From Oxytricha trifallax (Eukaryota > Ciliophora > Spirotrichea > Sporadotrichida > Oxytrichidae), in assembly GCA_000711775.1 (NCBI GenBank), contig ARYC01017123.1, positions 1 to 64,000 on the forward strand: a DNA stretch of 64,000 nt. The letters are read 5' to 3'. The notes beneath the pieces are model-generated. The model searched no databases. It was given only the letters and a program-made list of their open reading frames with translations, and was not told where the DNA came from. This document shows, piece by piece, positions 22,538 to 35,417 of the stretch (positions within the stretch are counted from its first letter, which is position 1; the number at the start of each line of letters is the position of its first letter). The position numbers and the translations under genes were made by a program.

Positions 22538-24629
22538 ATGTTATTAGAAGAATTTTGTCAACGATCGCAGGAAAACCTACTAAATCCTAGAAATCTAAAA
22601 TCGTTGTTCACTTAAGCTCAACACTAATCGTACCCTGATACACCAGCATTTAATGAGTTCCATCTTAATGGAAAAGCCAATTCTTGCTTAAGCTAAAAGA
22701 GGGGGCGCAAGGCAATTTATGAAGGTGTCGAAAACCCTGAACTTATAGTTAAAGCGAAATTGAATCTTCCAAATACCAACTACGATATTGAATAGCTCTT
22801 GGAGCTTGAAGAGTTTACGGTACTAAGGCATTCTAAGGATTTATCACGATTTATTACTAAGTTTTCTAAATAAATCTTAAAAAAACACTCAAAGTCTCAT
22901 AAAGCCAAATCTATAAAGCGATTTGGTAACTCTCAAAGTAACCAACTAGAAATTAATGTAGTCCTGGGCCGAACATAAAGCAAGTATAACAGTAATAGAG
23001 ATAATTAACTTGTCGAGCTTGTTGACCACATGAAAATTATGGCGCAAAAATATAATCTGAGATCACATCCAATTATCTTAGGGAGTATATATTACTTAAA
23101 CCAATGTGTGATATTTATTTCTAGAGTAAATATGTTTATGGAACAGCTAGAGTTTATTGGAATTTCTTATGAGCTAAAGACAACATGCTCATCAAACTTC
23201 TATAATGGCATGTTTTGTTTAATACATGAGATTAACCTAAATGTAAAGATGGATCTTTAGAATAAGACCAGGCTCTTTGTGCAATCTTTGCTCATCTATC
23301 GAAATGGAATTATATCAGTTAGCGAGGACATACTACAAAATGCTATGACTCTCTTAACCTAAAGACCAAATTCTGAATAAACGCTGGGACTGGCTAATTA
23401 TATTTTTATCAATTAAATAGAGAACTTTTCCAAGCTCTAGGATGAATTGGTGCTTCTCGGTAGCAAGAATAATCTAATCATCCCATTGATGGCAGGAACT
23501 TTTGCTCATTTAAAATTGACCATAAGTTGTTAGGCTCCTCCCCAATACTCTTTTATGCCTTAATAAGCCTTTTATTTAAGTCCTTAAGTAGGACCGGGTC
23601 TGAGATGGATTAGAGAAATTCCAATCATTTTAGTCGGTGATTTTGTACAAATCTGTTTATTGAGCCAATCTAGTAATTACAATGAGCTTGTCCAAATGAT
23701 AAAGCACATTAGTGATATTTTTATAAATAAGTGGGATTATTTAGACTAGAGTGAATTCTCTTTACTTATTGCTTAGTTATCAGTCGAGCTTAAGGAAAGC
23801 AAGATAAACTGGATTGGGAGACTCATCAGTATAATTTAAGTAACTGACTAGGTAATCACAATACAACTCGAGAAAGGTGTTAAAAACAGACCAGATTTAA
23901 TTGTCGACCTTATTAATGGGAATGGCTCAACGAATAAATAGATCCTTACAAATCCAAAAAAGGTGGATGAGTTCTCATGTCAGTAATTTTGGCAAATTTA
24001 AAAAACTTAATAAATATATTAAAGTAGTCGACACATTCTACTATGCTATTTAGAAGAGCCACGTGAGTCAAAACGAAGGTATTCTAGCCATCGAGAAATT
24101 TCTTGGATTTAGCTTTTAACTCTTCAAAGACTCCGATTTACATTCATTAAGAGAGATTGAACAGAGAGGAGGTATATATTTGATCATTGCGGATATTTTT
24201 GCAAGAAGGTAAATTAGCCAAATAATTAGCAGGGTTGGCAGGCTTGAAAACAAAGACAAATGGAGTTAACTTATTTGTTAGGCAGGATCTCTGGACACCA
24301 TTGAGCAAGGGATATCAATTAAACAAGACTTTCTCAAGAACAAAATGCATATAAGATTTTCTAAGTTTCAAACGATGTTAGCCAAGAGGATCGAGGATGA
24401 AAAGGTAAAGGAAACTTGTCAGGTATTTTGTGGATAATATATTCCCAATAGTAAAGAAGAGCGTGGAAGAATTCTCCTGCCCCCAACATTAAATTTTATA
24501 TTGTTTGGTAATAAAAATGATAGAAACTTATAAATTTCAAATTTAATTACTATTACCTTGTACTAAACAACTTTTATTAATAAATAATTTTCAAGATACA
24601 TAATTATTATTTATCAAATTATTTTTTGA
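22538..24629 (+). CDS. Long unrecognised protein, about 690 residues
   Basis: From ATG at 22,538 about 485 codons run without any TGA. One frameshift (23,987-24,006, in a T/A-rich run) leads to a second open stretch of about 200 codons ending at TGA 24,627-24,629. Trp is written only as TGG (five times), and TAA/TAG are frequent Gln codons, so this gene obeys TGA=stop. The C-terminal part has GGIYLIIADIFARR followed by QIISRVGRLENK, which recalls a helicase motif VI (Q-x3-R-x-GR), but no Walker A motif was found upstream, so no function is assigned. It is the least damaged gene in the window. Confidence 0.75.
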
Positions 24630-24968
24630 AAGAAATGCTTAAATAATTATTTTTTTAAAAAATAATTAATGGGATTTTCATTAAAATGCAAATTCATTAT
24701 AAAGGTAGAAATGATATTTTAAGCTCGAATAAAAATGACTATATCATAATTAATTATAAAGATTCTTTGAAAATTACAAAAATTGCATATTTTTACGTAT
24801 GGGGCAGAAAACTTCCCTCCTTAGGTGCATATAAAATTTTGGGGCAGGAAACTTCTCCCCCGAAGATTCCATTGAATATGATTTTACAACTTAAATTGAA
24901 GGTCATGAGAATTTGTAAAAATTTCAAAAAAAATACCTGACTATATGAATAAATCAAGTTAAAGTAAA

Positions 24969-25001
<33 letters not shown>

Positions 25002-25599
25002 GATTAAAAATAATCCTCATTTTTTATTTAAATTAATTCCAAATTATTTATTAAGGAAAACTAAGATTGTTATTCTCATCTTACATTTTAATTATTTAAA
25101 TAAATTGAATTCATAAATCCTATTGAGTTAGTGTAAATTATAAAAGTATTTTTTAGCTTATTCATGAATTATTGATTATTTATTATAAGTAAATTAACTA
25201 ACATCTCTCTAAAAAGTATTAGCTTTTTTGAAATACTTTATTTTGTATGATATAATTATTACTAGTAACAATTTAAGCCTTATATTATAAGACTTCGAGC
25301 AGTGTAACATATTAAATAATGAGTGAATAACTTTTTCTTAACTTACGGATATATAGAAAAACTTTTGTGATAAATCATCTCGCAGTTACTCACTAATCAC
25401 TACCTAATAATATTAATTTGAATTAATTAAGAGAAAAAAACATTGATAATAGTAAATGAAAATAGATTTATTAAATTATTAAATTAATGCAAGGCAATCG
25501 AGAAATTTTCGGCAACTTTTCTTGATTGCCTTACATAAAAAAAATACATTCAAAACAATCAACTTAAAAATGATTAATATTATAGTTTATACCATTTAG
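24630..25599. other. AT-rich DNA with a hairpin
   Basis: Contains a TA run (24,975-25,001), a GGGGCAGRAAACTTC direct repeat (about 24,803 and 24,841) and a perfect-stem hairpin at 25,491-25,532 (AAGGCAATC...GATTGCCTT). No gene seen. Confidence 0.45.
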
Positions 25600-26078
25600 T
25601 AAAAATTTATTAATTCTAATAATTGCCTGAATATTTAAAATTTTTACCAGATGCTAGAAGAGTGAAATATTTCTTTAATGACCTCAACATTCAAGAAGGA
25701 ATCAAAGATGATCCCTATAGTAGCGAATAGTCAGGAAGGGATGAAGTGTTTGAGGAAGAATTATAGCGAAAGAAATATGATAGTCTCAATGAGTTCAGGG
25801 CCGCAATAGAAGCTTCATATATTGAAGGAGAAGACTTTGAATCAAAACTTGAAAAGCAATCGTAAAATGCAAAAGAACAAGCAATAAAAAATTTTGCAAA
25901 TGCATTAAGCAATACAGTTTTTTAATATAAGATCAAGCAAAATAAATTAAAAATGTTAAAGCAGGAAATTCTAAGCTCAAAGTAGCAATTAAACAAAGAA
26001 ATAGAAACTAAGCCCTAACAATAGAAAATCAGAAGAACAAGTAAGCTTCTCCACATGAAAATTACAAAGCAGTGTTGA
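25600..26078 (+). CDS. Coiled-coil protein fragment
   Basis: One frame runs without TGA to 26,076-26,078 (about 150 codons from PEYLKFLPDARR). It is acidic, then Lys/Gln-rich, with likely coiled coil (KMLKQEILSSKQQLNKEIE). No in-frame ATG is seen upstream, so the 5' end is missing or interrupted. It lies beside a convergent gene (26,310-27,038) and a transposase; whether they form one element is unknown. Confidence 0.5.
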
Positions 26079-26309
26079 GCAATTACAATTTGCTCCAGAA
26101 GAGAACAACAAGAAGTCAAGTCGTTCAACAATGACATTCAGATTCACAAATTAATAAGAGTTTAAACAAATACTTGAGTAGATTAGTTGTACATTTAGAT
26201 TTGTGTTAACAAGTTAAATAACTAAATACAATTCTATTATATTTAAATCTTTCTTAGAAAAATATCAATTATTATTGCCATTAATTTAGGGTGGAGTGAC
26301 TAAGGGATT

Positions 26310-27038
26310 TCAATCTTCGTTAATAATGCCTCCTTAATTAAGGTGCATAAAAAGGTTTTTGTACTCGGTAAGCTCCTCTAATTGCTCTTATATGCCTGTC
26401 ATTTCTTCGCGTACCCTCTTGTTTTGCTGGAGGTATTTCTATTTACTCTAACTCAGCAATAATTCCTCCTGCTTCACTTATTCCATCTCTTTTCAGCGTC
26501 TTTTTCTCTGCGATGAGGGCTTAAGCAAAAGCGCTGATCTTCCTTTGTTTTCTAAAATAATTATTTTAAGAAGCTTACAACTAAATGAAAGGGAATTCTA
26601 AAGATCATCTGCAAATTCAGGCCTCATATTGATAAGCAAGTTCTAGCTTTTATTAATTCTGTCCCTCCTCTGCTCTTTTGCACGCTATATCATTTGGCTG
26701 ATACCATCTCGGTCTAGAAACATCATAAGATCACAAATCCAGCGTTTATCCAAATGAATCCAGTAACACTGGTCGGGGAGAAAGCTTTGGATTTGATCGT
26801 TTCCTTGAGCATATTTAATAAAATCTCCTGCTGTAAACCCTTTTATTTGTTGTACAGCAGACACGATTACCTCGTTTCTCTTAAGTTACTAAAGATAATT
26901 AATCATAAGATTATTACATTTTTCTCTCTGTTTATAATGCGAAGTATATATTGTGCAATCTATTTTCGGGAGATAGGCGTTGCAATCTTGACTAAGAAAG
27001 TTATATAGCTCCTTCTTGTTGTCTTTATTTTTTCTCAT
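26310..27038 (-). CDS. Unrecognised protein, 243 codons, one internal TGA
   Basis: ATG at 27,038 and TGA at 26,310-26,312 lie in one frame with a single internal TGA (26,493-26,495, between QRKRR and KEMEQVKQ). The N-terminal two thirds include CYWIHLDKRWICDLMMF; the C-terminal third is coiled-coil-like (VREEMTGIQEQLEELTEYK). No family recognised. The unchanged frame over 243 codons argues that the TGA is a point mutation. Confidence 0.55.
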
Positions 27039-27216
27039 TTGGATAACATTAATTTGAGCGAGTTTCTACTACTTGTTCATCATTCGTTAAACCTTCTATT
27101 AATTAATAAATTATAATAAATAATTAACAACAAAAAATGATGATTATATAATACATATATAAAAAGTTTTCTATTTAATACCTACAATCCTTTTAGCAAG
27201 GAAAGAATTCTCCATA

Positions 27217-29033
27217 ATGGAAAGCAAACTTAACCAATCAAAAACAGTTTAGACAAATAAGAAATAGCTAAACAAAAATTAAATCGAAGATTACTGACTT
27301 CTTCATAAAGTATAAGTTACAAAGCGAAAATTTTGATGAGAGTGAAGAATCATAGCCTGATTCAAGTCTCGATAATATAGAAGAAACTATTCTATAAGGA
27401 ACTCATTTATCATTGAGCTTGTTGATAATTGGCGTAGCACGATATAACCAATTAAAATTTTCCTTATAGATTAACAAATGATAGTCAACGAAGAAAATAA
27501 TTAGGTTCGAAGTAATCCAGAATCAATCTTATTAAAAGAGCAATAATCAAAAGTTATTGAGATTAATTTGCAAAAATTAAAATGGGGATTTTGGATTAAA
27601 GGAGACTCAGTGTACAGAAAATATGCTTCGAGCAATAATCTTGAATAAAGATCGCTAAAGTGATGACTCTTAATTGGAAAAAGATTTACAATTGGAGGTT
27701 TAATACGATGAATAAATGACATTAGAGAGGGCTACGTTTATTAAAGAGGCTGCTATTTAGTTTCCCAACGAGTATATAGGTTTATACATATAGTAAAAAT
27801 CACAGTTCCGAGTTTAAAGACATAATGTCAACCAATCAGAGTAAAAAGATTTATAGAGGAAATAAACTGAATTAGTGAAACGTTTGTACATTTAGGACAA
27901 AGTGCCTATAAGAGTATTATGAAGAGACTAAAGATAAATTATTAAAAAGTGAAGTAAATACTAAAATAAGCACAAATACCAAACACCCAGAATCATACTT
28001 TAATGCCAAGATGTTTAAGAAATTTAATCCATTCACGAGGCATCTAATTGAACAATACTTGTCTGAAGGAGTGCAACCAATAATTTGCAAAGCATTACGG
28101 GAAAAAATATGGGATATCTAGACAAGCAAGTATAAATCAGTTGAGTTCGTCTCTTATTAAAAAAATGTCTAGGGATTTCATACAAAAAATATTACTATCT
28201 AAGTCCAAGAGTCAACAATCTCCAATCTAAACTTTAGCGTAGCCTGCTGCTTATTTTTACTTAAAAAATCTGTAAAAAGGTAAGGTAATTATAAACATCG
28301 ATGAAAATATCCTTAGGTATAGCTCAAATAAAGGAAGGAAATGGTCTAAGAAATCGAAACCATTTTTCAACTTTTCTTCCTCGAGGTTCTCGGAGATCAA
28401 GTATTATTGCAAGATTGGTGAATAATAACTCTTCTTTTTCACGGTAAATAGAGAGAAAAATTGCAGTTAAATAGTTTTCTATTTCATGATAAAAATTATA
28501 AGATTCTTGGAACAAAGTAACCTAAATTGGATATAAGACCATATATTTTTTCTGGATAATTCCTTATACCATAGGAGCAAATATCTCACTTAGAAGATTG
28601 AGAAATATAAAATTCCGGTAATGTTCCTAGCCCCTATCACTTTTAATTGGCTCCAGTAGAACGATTATTCGCTTCCATTAAAAAACTTGAATTTCAAGGT
28701 ATTATAGAAAACAACTTACTCTAGTTGAAAGATAGAAAAATTCTAATGGGATAGTTTAAAACAAAAATAATATTCTTCTAACATCAATCACTCAAGGAAT
28801 TCTAAGATTGAAAAATTGATTGGGCTAATTCATGTTACTTCAAAGCAGTATTTACAGCGCTTAATGATATGAGTATGGAGGTTATCAGAAATGTATAGTG
28901 TTAAACAAATAAACTTAACTACCGGAATCTCTCGAAATAAGAAATACTCTTCTTTCTTCTAAATTTTATAAGTGTTACCACACAACACATTTCTAAATGT
29001 TCTCTTAATTTCGGTCTATGCGAAGAACAATGA
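27217..29033 (+). pseudogene. IS630/Tc1-like DDE transposase, not TBE
   Basis: Begins MESKLNQSKTVQTNKKQ at 27,217. An N-terminal section ending HLIEQYLSEGVQPI is HTH-like. The catalytic core is clear: VIINIDEN (Asp at 28,300), FFLDNSLYHRSK (Asp at 28,555) and APVERLFASIKK (Glu at 28,659), with about 34 residues between the second Asp and the Glu, as in IS630/Tc1 enzymes. Several frameshifts, including one just before the Glu. No convincing terminal inverted repeats were found around it. Confidence 0.75.
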
Positions 29034-30614
29034 TATTGAAACATTTTAAATAAGATTACCAAAGCATTTCAAGTTATCATCTCATAAGATTAAACATAAA
29101 TTTTAGGCAATTCGAATATTTTTAATTTTAAGAATTAAAATTACATCCTTGCAACAATTTTTTAATTTCATATTTTCGAAAATTCTTAAAATTTTGCTAA
29201 ACATTATACTGTCTTTATCAAGACTTTCATTAATATGATATAAGCGCATATTATCAAACTTATAAAATTTTAAAAGTTTAAGAGAGATATAAAGTAAATA
29301 GAGAAATTTATTATACTTGTAGTTTAATATACTTAACCTTTAAAATATATTCTTTTTTATTAATATTTTTAATTAATTATAATTTCTATTTATTATTTTT
29401 CTCTTATTTTAAATTTTAGCAGATTTAATCATTTTATTTCCAAGATTACTTAAGTTTAATTAAATGATAGGTCAGAAATAAATCTTAAATTATTTAAATA
29501 TTTTTCAATAAAATGTAACATTTATCAACTTATTGGAAATAATATACTGGATTATTTAAATTTGGATTTTTTAAAATAATTTAACTATAGAATTGAAAAT
29601 TCTAAGTAATATCAATTTATATAATTTAAGATGAATAAGATTTTTAATTGCTTATAAACTACCAAATTTTATAAGATTTAAAATAATTCAATACTCTTAC
29701 ATTATAATGATATTTATATCTTAAGTAGTTTGATTTTTTACAATTTTAATAAAATTAAATTTGAAATTCTAATGCGAAAGGAGGAAATTTTAATTTTGAA
29801 ATATACATTTTATTCACATCTCTCATTTATAAATTAGCATTAGCGTAATTAAAACTGAATTGATAATATTTCTTTACTTACTTATATTAATTGCTTCTAT
29901 TTTATAAGTAACTTGGTTAATCTTAGTTAGTTTGATTTGATCCTGGGGTTCTGAGGATTTTCGTAAATAAATTACGAACAATTAGCTTATAAGCTAAGGT
30001 CAACCTCCTTGCTCAATCGCCTACCCCTGGCGAACAACCCACATTTTGGGGAAATAGTAATATTTAAAGACTAAACCAACCTGCACCTACCGATCTCATC
30101 TTTAAAATTTGTAAATATAAATAAATAATTTCAGAGATTTGAGACAATAAAATCAAATTTGAAATATATATAAATTAAATTAATATGTACTTTTATTTAA
30201 ACACTTACTTGTTGTACCACCAGAAGTGAAGGATTCTTATTTTTTCTTATTAAATTAAATAATTAGCAGTATTTTATTTGTTATAAATTATTTTAATTTT
30301 GTTTTGAGTTTTTACAATGAATCTAAAATTATAATTCTTATATTATAAATTACATTTATTTATTAATATAATATTACAAAAGTGTAAACAATATTCATGT
30401 AATTTATACTTTTTTGTTAAAAATGGATGTGATTCCAATAATTTATAAATTTTATAAAAAATTTTTAAAATCCTAACTTTTGAAACTAATCTCTTTTCAT
30501 TGACCAAACTAAGTAGTAAGCATTGAAGACAAGGACTCCTGTGATGAGTGTTAAACAGAAAGCCTTGGAAATAGTATAGAAAAATAATTGACTGCCTCAT
30601 AAAATTTATAAGCT
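29034..30614. other. AT-rich DNA with one GC-richer patch
   Basis: No gene recognised. 29,935-30,090 is less AT-rich and contains short inverted repeats (TAGCTTATAAGCTA; GGGGTT/AACCCC) but neither a tRNA nor a coding frame could be supported. Confidence 0.4.
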
Positions 30615-32289
30615 ATGATTGAAGAATTTGACAAGGAACAACTTATCGGAAGCAACTTGAACAATGGGAGCTCTGTTTAGTAATAAAAAAATGTATAAAA
30701 TAACTGTGAAGAACACAACTAGGAGGCATTAACTTTTGCCGAAGACAATTTAATAAACACATTATTCCAACTTTAAACTACTGACCCTTGCTGAATTGAT
30801 TAAATATATATAGTTAAAATTAATTAAATAAAACATCTTCAATTTAATGAAATGGCAAAATTAATGCATAAAAATGTTGATAATATTATATCGATTTAAT
30901 ATCTCCCAGTAAAGTAGCTAGGAAAGATTTTGGAAATATATAAATACAGGCCAATCTTATTCAAATAATTTAATTGGAATTGAGAATAAATCAACTTAAA
31001 ATGTATGTGTTTTGCCACTATTAAAAAATTCAAGGAATAATTTCAGGTCTACTAAAAAGACAATTAATTTATTTAAAGATCAATTTATTCAGAATCAAAA
31101 GTCAAAATTAATTTAATAGTATTTAAAATAATAATAAATACTCTCATTGCAATGTTAAGGATAAATATGAGATAAAATAAAATTCTAATTATCAAAAATA
31201 ATTCAATAAAAATACACAAAATAGTAATTAAGAAGGAAAATGTGTCATCAATTAATGTGAAAAAGAACAATAAGAAATCTAATAAATTAAGCAATTTTAC
31301 CTTTGTATAATTCTAGAGTTAAAACTTAAAAACAAAAATATAGAAAATTAACTTTTCAATCAGAACTAATACATTGAAGAATTAAATAAACTAATCAAAA
31401 ATTAATTAGAAAATATTTTTAAAATAAATTGTGACTTATAAATAAAAATTGAGCATATAAGTTCATTTCAATAAAGAGAATAAAATTAATTTAATAAGAT
31501 TGATGCCCTCATTTTAGAATCAAAATCAGTAAAACAATCCTTAATAAAAGATAAGATATAACCCCAAAAATATGAATAATAATAATATTAAGCTTCATTT
31601 TTGTGATTCAAGATTTTAGTTTGGGAACAAAAAGATTCAATAATAAATAAGCTCAGTACTAAGGAAATATTTCAAATATAGAAATGTGGAATGCTTTTAA
31701 TTTATGACACAATCCTTATAAACAACAGCTCAAAATTTTTAGTTAAGTAATAGATCCACCTTGGAAGAGGACAGCCTGCAAGTTCAATTATTAAACATAG
31801 AGTAACAAATTTATTTTTGATTCAATACCATTTGAAAAATTGCAAAGTGATGGGTATGTATTTCTATGGGTTACTAACAATAAAATGCAAGACGCTATTA
31901 AAATCATGAATGATAAAGGTTATGAAAAATGTGATATTCTTGTTTGGATCAAGTTGAATGAAGACAAAACTTTGTACAATATTATTGAATTTTATTAAAG
32001 ACATATGGCAAAATTTTGAATAACTTTAAGAAAAAAGTGCCCTTTAAGGAGAAAGAGATCAGTATTGCACTTTCAAAGCAATATATTAATAGAAAAAGCC
32101 GAAAAGTCATGGCCAAAAACTAGATAGTTTCTATACACTAGTGGAAGAGATGGTGCCTGATCACAAATACTTAAATATATTTGCAAGAGAATGCAACCAA
32201 AGAGATAAATGGTTTTCAAATGGAGACTAGTCTATATAGATGCCTGAGGAACTTAATCATAGAAGCTATTTGTTTTGGTATTTAGTTTA
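30615..32289 (+). pseudogene. MT-A70-family adenine methyltransferase
   Basis: MT-A70 enzymes transfer a methyl group from S-adenosylmethionine to N6 of adenine. The catalytic DPPW is at 31,753-31,764 (VIDPPWKRTACKF). Also present are DSIPFEKLQSDGYVFLWVTN, DILVWIKLNED, and a C-terminal VEEMVPDHKYLNIFARE with DKWFSNGD, in family order. The N-terminal half is Gln-rich and coiled-coil-like. Frame changes near 30,785, 31,170, 31,745 and 32,000 mean either IESs or decay. Members of this family make 6mA in ciliates, Oxytricha included. Confidence 0.75.
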
Positions 32290-32575
32290 ATAAAGAGATT
32301 ATTAATTTATAAATACAATTATCATTTTATACTTCAAAATCTTACCTTATCATTCATTTGTTTTTGTTTTCCAAATGTGATATCGAGAATTAGACTTGGA
32401 TATGGAACAGTATTCTATGTATCCTTACTAAATACAAAGGGCTCCATTGAAATCATCAAAGATATTCAAAAAGGCACCCTATATATTCCAAATTGCATAT
32501 AGTAAGATCTGTTTGGAGCTAAAAAATTAATAAGAGATTTTGTTAATACAGGATATTAATGTGTTTAAAGCTCTA
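32275..32575 (+). CDS. Short coding stretch after the methyltransferase
   Basis: The frame LGYGTVFYVSLLNTKGS...IQKGTLYIPNCIQQDLFGAKK looks protein-like and is in a new frame downstream of the methyltransferase. It may be the end of that gene, or part of another. No ATG start was identified. Confidence 0.3.
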
Positions 32576-33620
32576 TTTTAATCTATTTTTTAATTTTTTT
32601 GAATTTCTCAAAGTTAAAGATTTTTATAATTAACTAACTTTATTGCATGGGTTTGATTTAGGATACAATTTTTTTATTTTTCTCTTTTTTAATTTAGGCA
32701 TAAATAAATTATTAAATTAAATTCAAAGATATATCATTATATCATGAACATTTCAGGCTTTAATTAACTTGATCTTTAATCAATCTTCAAGTGCAAAGAT
32801 AATATTACTAAAAACTTGATTTTAATTCATGAAAGTATCTTAACGGTTAGTACCCGAGTGACGTATTTAATAAGGCATTAGCTTAAGTAAAAACTGAATA
32901 AAACATTACGAAATAATTGCAACAATCTCAATCAAAGTTAATTGCATAGCTTTATTAAAAACAAGCTAATAGATCAATTATCATAAATACTAACATTTAC
33001 ATTCAAGAATTTATAACGAAATACAACTTACTTGATCCCAAAATTAAATTTATAAGAATTGGGAATAAAAGGTATTTGCATAACACAAACACTAAGCATA
33101 TGATTTTGTTGAAGTTGAAGTTGACAATTGAAGCTTCATTAAAAATATCCATTATTGACTTATTTATACTTGTTTACATTATAACTAATATTATTTTGAT
33201 TGTAAGATGACTATGGTGTTTTGGGGTTTATTTTACCATCATTTATAATTAAAACTATCTGAATAAGTGTAAATATTTTGGCATGAGATGAAAACAAAAA
33301 ATTATAATAACTCTAAATATAATTTAAAAAAAGAGAAACCTATAAAAAAACTTTCTCATAAATAAAAATGCTATTATTTGATGTAATCTAAAATGAGTTG
33401 TCATAGTTTCATAACAATTTTTACCAGGGGCTAGATTCAGTTTGCTACCCTTAATCTCCTTTTGAGTTTACTAACCTAGGATTCACTGCATCAGATGAAC
33501 TCATTAGGTATGAGTCTAAAAACCTAGGTTTTTGTGGTCATGATGGAGAGAGTGATTAGAATATGTAAAAGTGAAGATTAGACAAGATAAGTATGAGTAA
33601 AATACTTTTTTATTTCTTAC

Positions 33621-33815
33621 CAGAGGAATAAAATCGCAACCACGGGAATCATCGTTGTTGGTAATGGTTTTAAATGTTTCCTGTTTGCTGTGGAAACACT
33701 GGAGCTATGACTAGCATCTGTAATTTGCAGTTTTTATTTCTATATCATCTTGGTTAAGTGAAAACAGGAGAATGGAGTTTGTAGGATATTTTGTTTTCAC
33801 TACTGCAAAGTCATG
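33621..33815 (-). CDS. Isolated exon, unrecognised
   Basis: A TGA-free minus-strand stretch of about 65 codons, including NSILLFSLNQDDIEIK and NDDSRGCDFIPL. It ends exactly at a GTAAGA donor-like sequence. Its GC content is above the surroundings. The rest of the gene is not identified. Confidence 0.35.
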
Positions 33816-34883
33816 AATTAATATTTCAACCATTCACTTAAATACATTTGCTTTTCGACTAAATCGATGGATTTCTTTTAGTATAAAACTCTGTTATGTT
33901 ATATTTATTTTAGATAACTGATTCTCCACACTAGAAATAATTTGAACTTCGAATTTTATACCTTTTAATCTTATAACTTAATCTAGAAATTCAAATTATT
34001 TAGATTTCACATTTGAGAGTAAAAAGAGACTATAAAACTCAATTGATAAACAAAAATGAAAATTCAAATCTATAAATAATCATATTCAGAATTTTAGCAT
34101 GATGAGTATAAGATTTTCCTCAAAATCTTTTGTTCATAAATTTAAAAGAGACCTGACTCTTCTGTGCATAATTAAAATTAATCATCAAGATGTAGAAATA
34201 GAATAATTAGTCAAATTACCTTCTTTTATTTGACATTTATTTAATGAAAATCATAAAAGTTAAATAAGATTTTTTAATATTGTACAAATAATATATTATG
34301 TTAACTTGCAATAAATGAATGAAAAAATTAGTTTTAAAAATTAATTATCCTTTATTAGAAACATGATACTCAAAAACTAATAGAAAATTAAAAAATTTAC
34401 TTAAAAAAGAAATCTCCTTATTTTTATTTACTTATAATTACTAAAAATAAATCTCATTAAATTCATAATTAAAACGAAATTTATTTATAAAATTACTGAA
34501 AATTATATTAATAAACTCAATAGTTTATTTATATATGAATAAATTCCAACGTAAATTATAAATTTTTTTATAAATTAAGTATTTCTAATCATTTTAAAAA
34601 ATTATTATAATTTAAAATTTTTCAAGCAACTTCATGGTTTTTTTTCTTGAAAAATTTGAATTATAATGAAATAATAACTTTTTAAAATAATACAAATAAT
34701 TTTACAGATTTTTTCTAAAAGCATGTTTGATAAAAAGGAGTTAAAATTTTTGCATTATTTCAATGACATTTGATTTATAAGGAGTTGTAGGAAATTTTCA
34801 TAAACTTGTATATTGTACAAATATTTATTAATATATTATTTTTTATTCAAAAAAAGAAATTGGTCAATTAAAGGCGGGAAAAA

Positions 34884-35417
34884 ATGGAGCCAGAAAGATA
34901 TCCATCTAATAGAAGACTACAAATGAACAAGGAAAAAACGAGAAAAGGAAATCTCAACAATTCTTTGAATATTCAAATTCTAAATCATAAAATTCAACAT
35001 TTCAGAGTCAAAACGTTCAGTAACACGAATACAATTTGAAAAAGAAAAACAAATTTTTTGTAAAATTTTTACTAAAGCCAGCTCAAAATCTACCAACCTG
35101 TGAGAGAAACTGAAAAAAGGAGTGAAAATGAGAGATATGCAGAAAAACAAAGATAAAAAAAGGATAGAATAGATCATGAACGAAAAGAGATAATTAAATA
35201 CGAGGACGATTGAATTCAACATCTTCCTAAAGAGCCTTTGATGGTTAGTCTCTAAGCTGAATCAGGAACAGAAAATCAGTTAAAATCATAAAATTTGTCA
35301 TATTGTAGAAATAAATCTATATTTTTTATATAACCTCATTTATTTTATGAACTTTATCTAATAAATTTATTAAAAAGTAACCAAAAAATGAAAGGACAAG
35401 TTGTTAATGTGGCCTGA
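34884..35417 (+). pseudogene. Charged coiled-coil ORF with two internal TGAs
   Basis: One frame from ATG 34,884 to TGA 35,415-35,417, 177 codons, with in-frame TGAs at 35,037 and 35,211 and no frameshift. Rich in Lys, Arg, Glu and Gln (ETEKRSENERYAEKQR). Its 3' part enters the left arm of the inverted repeat at 35,277-36,729. No family recognised. Confidence 0.4.

Noticed and set aside
24130..24260. SecA/helicase identity for the long gene
   Set aside because: Only one motif-VI-like stretch is visible. No Walker A or DEAD-type motif was found upstream, so a name would be a guess.
24975..25001. TA dinucleotide runs as functional repeats (also near 13,363, 21,806 and 40,487)
   Set aside because: Simple-sequence runs are expected in DNA this AT-rich and carry no further signal.
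29935..30090. tRNA or structured RNA gene
   Set aside because: Short inverted repeats are present but no cloverleaf, anticodon arm or conserved boxes could be drawn.
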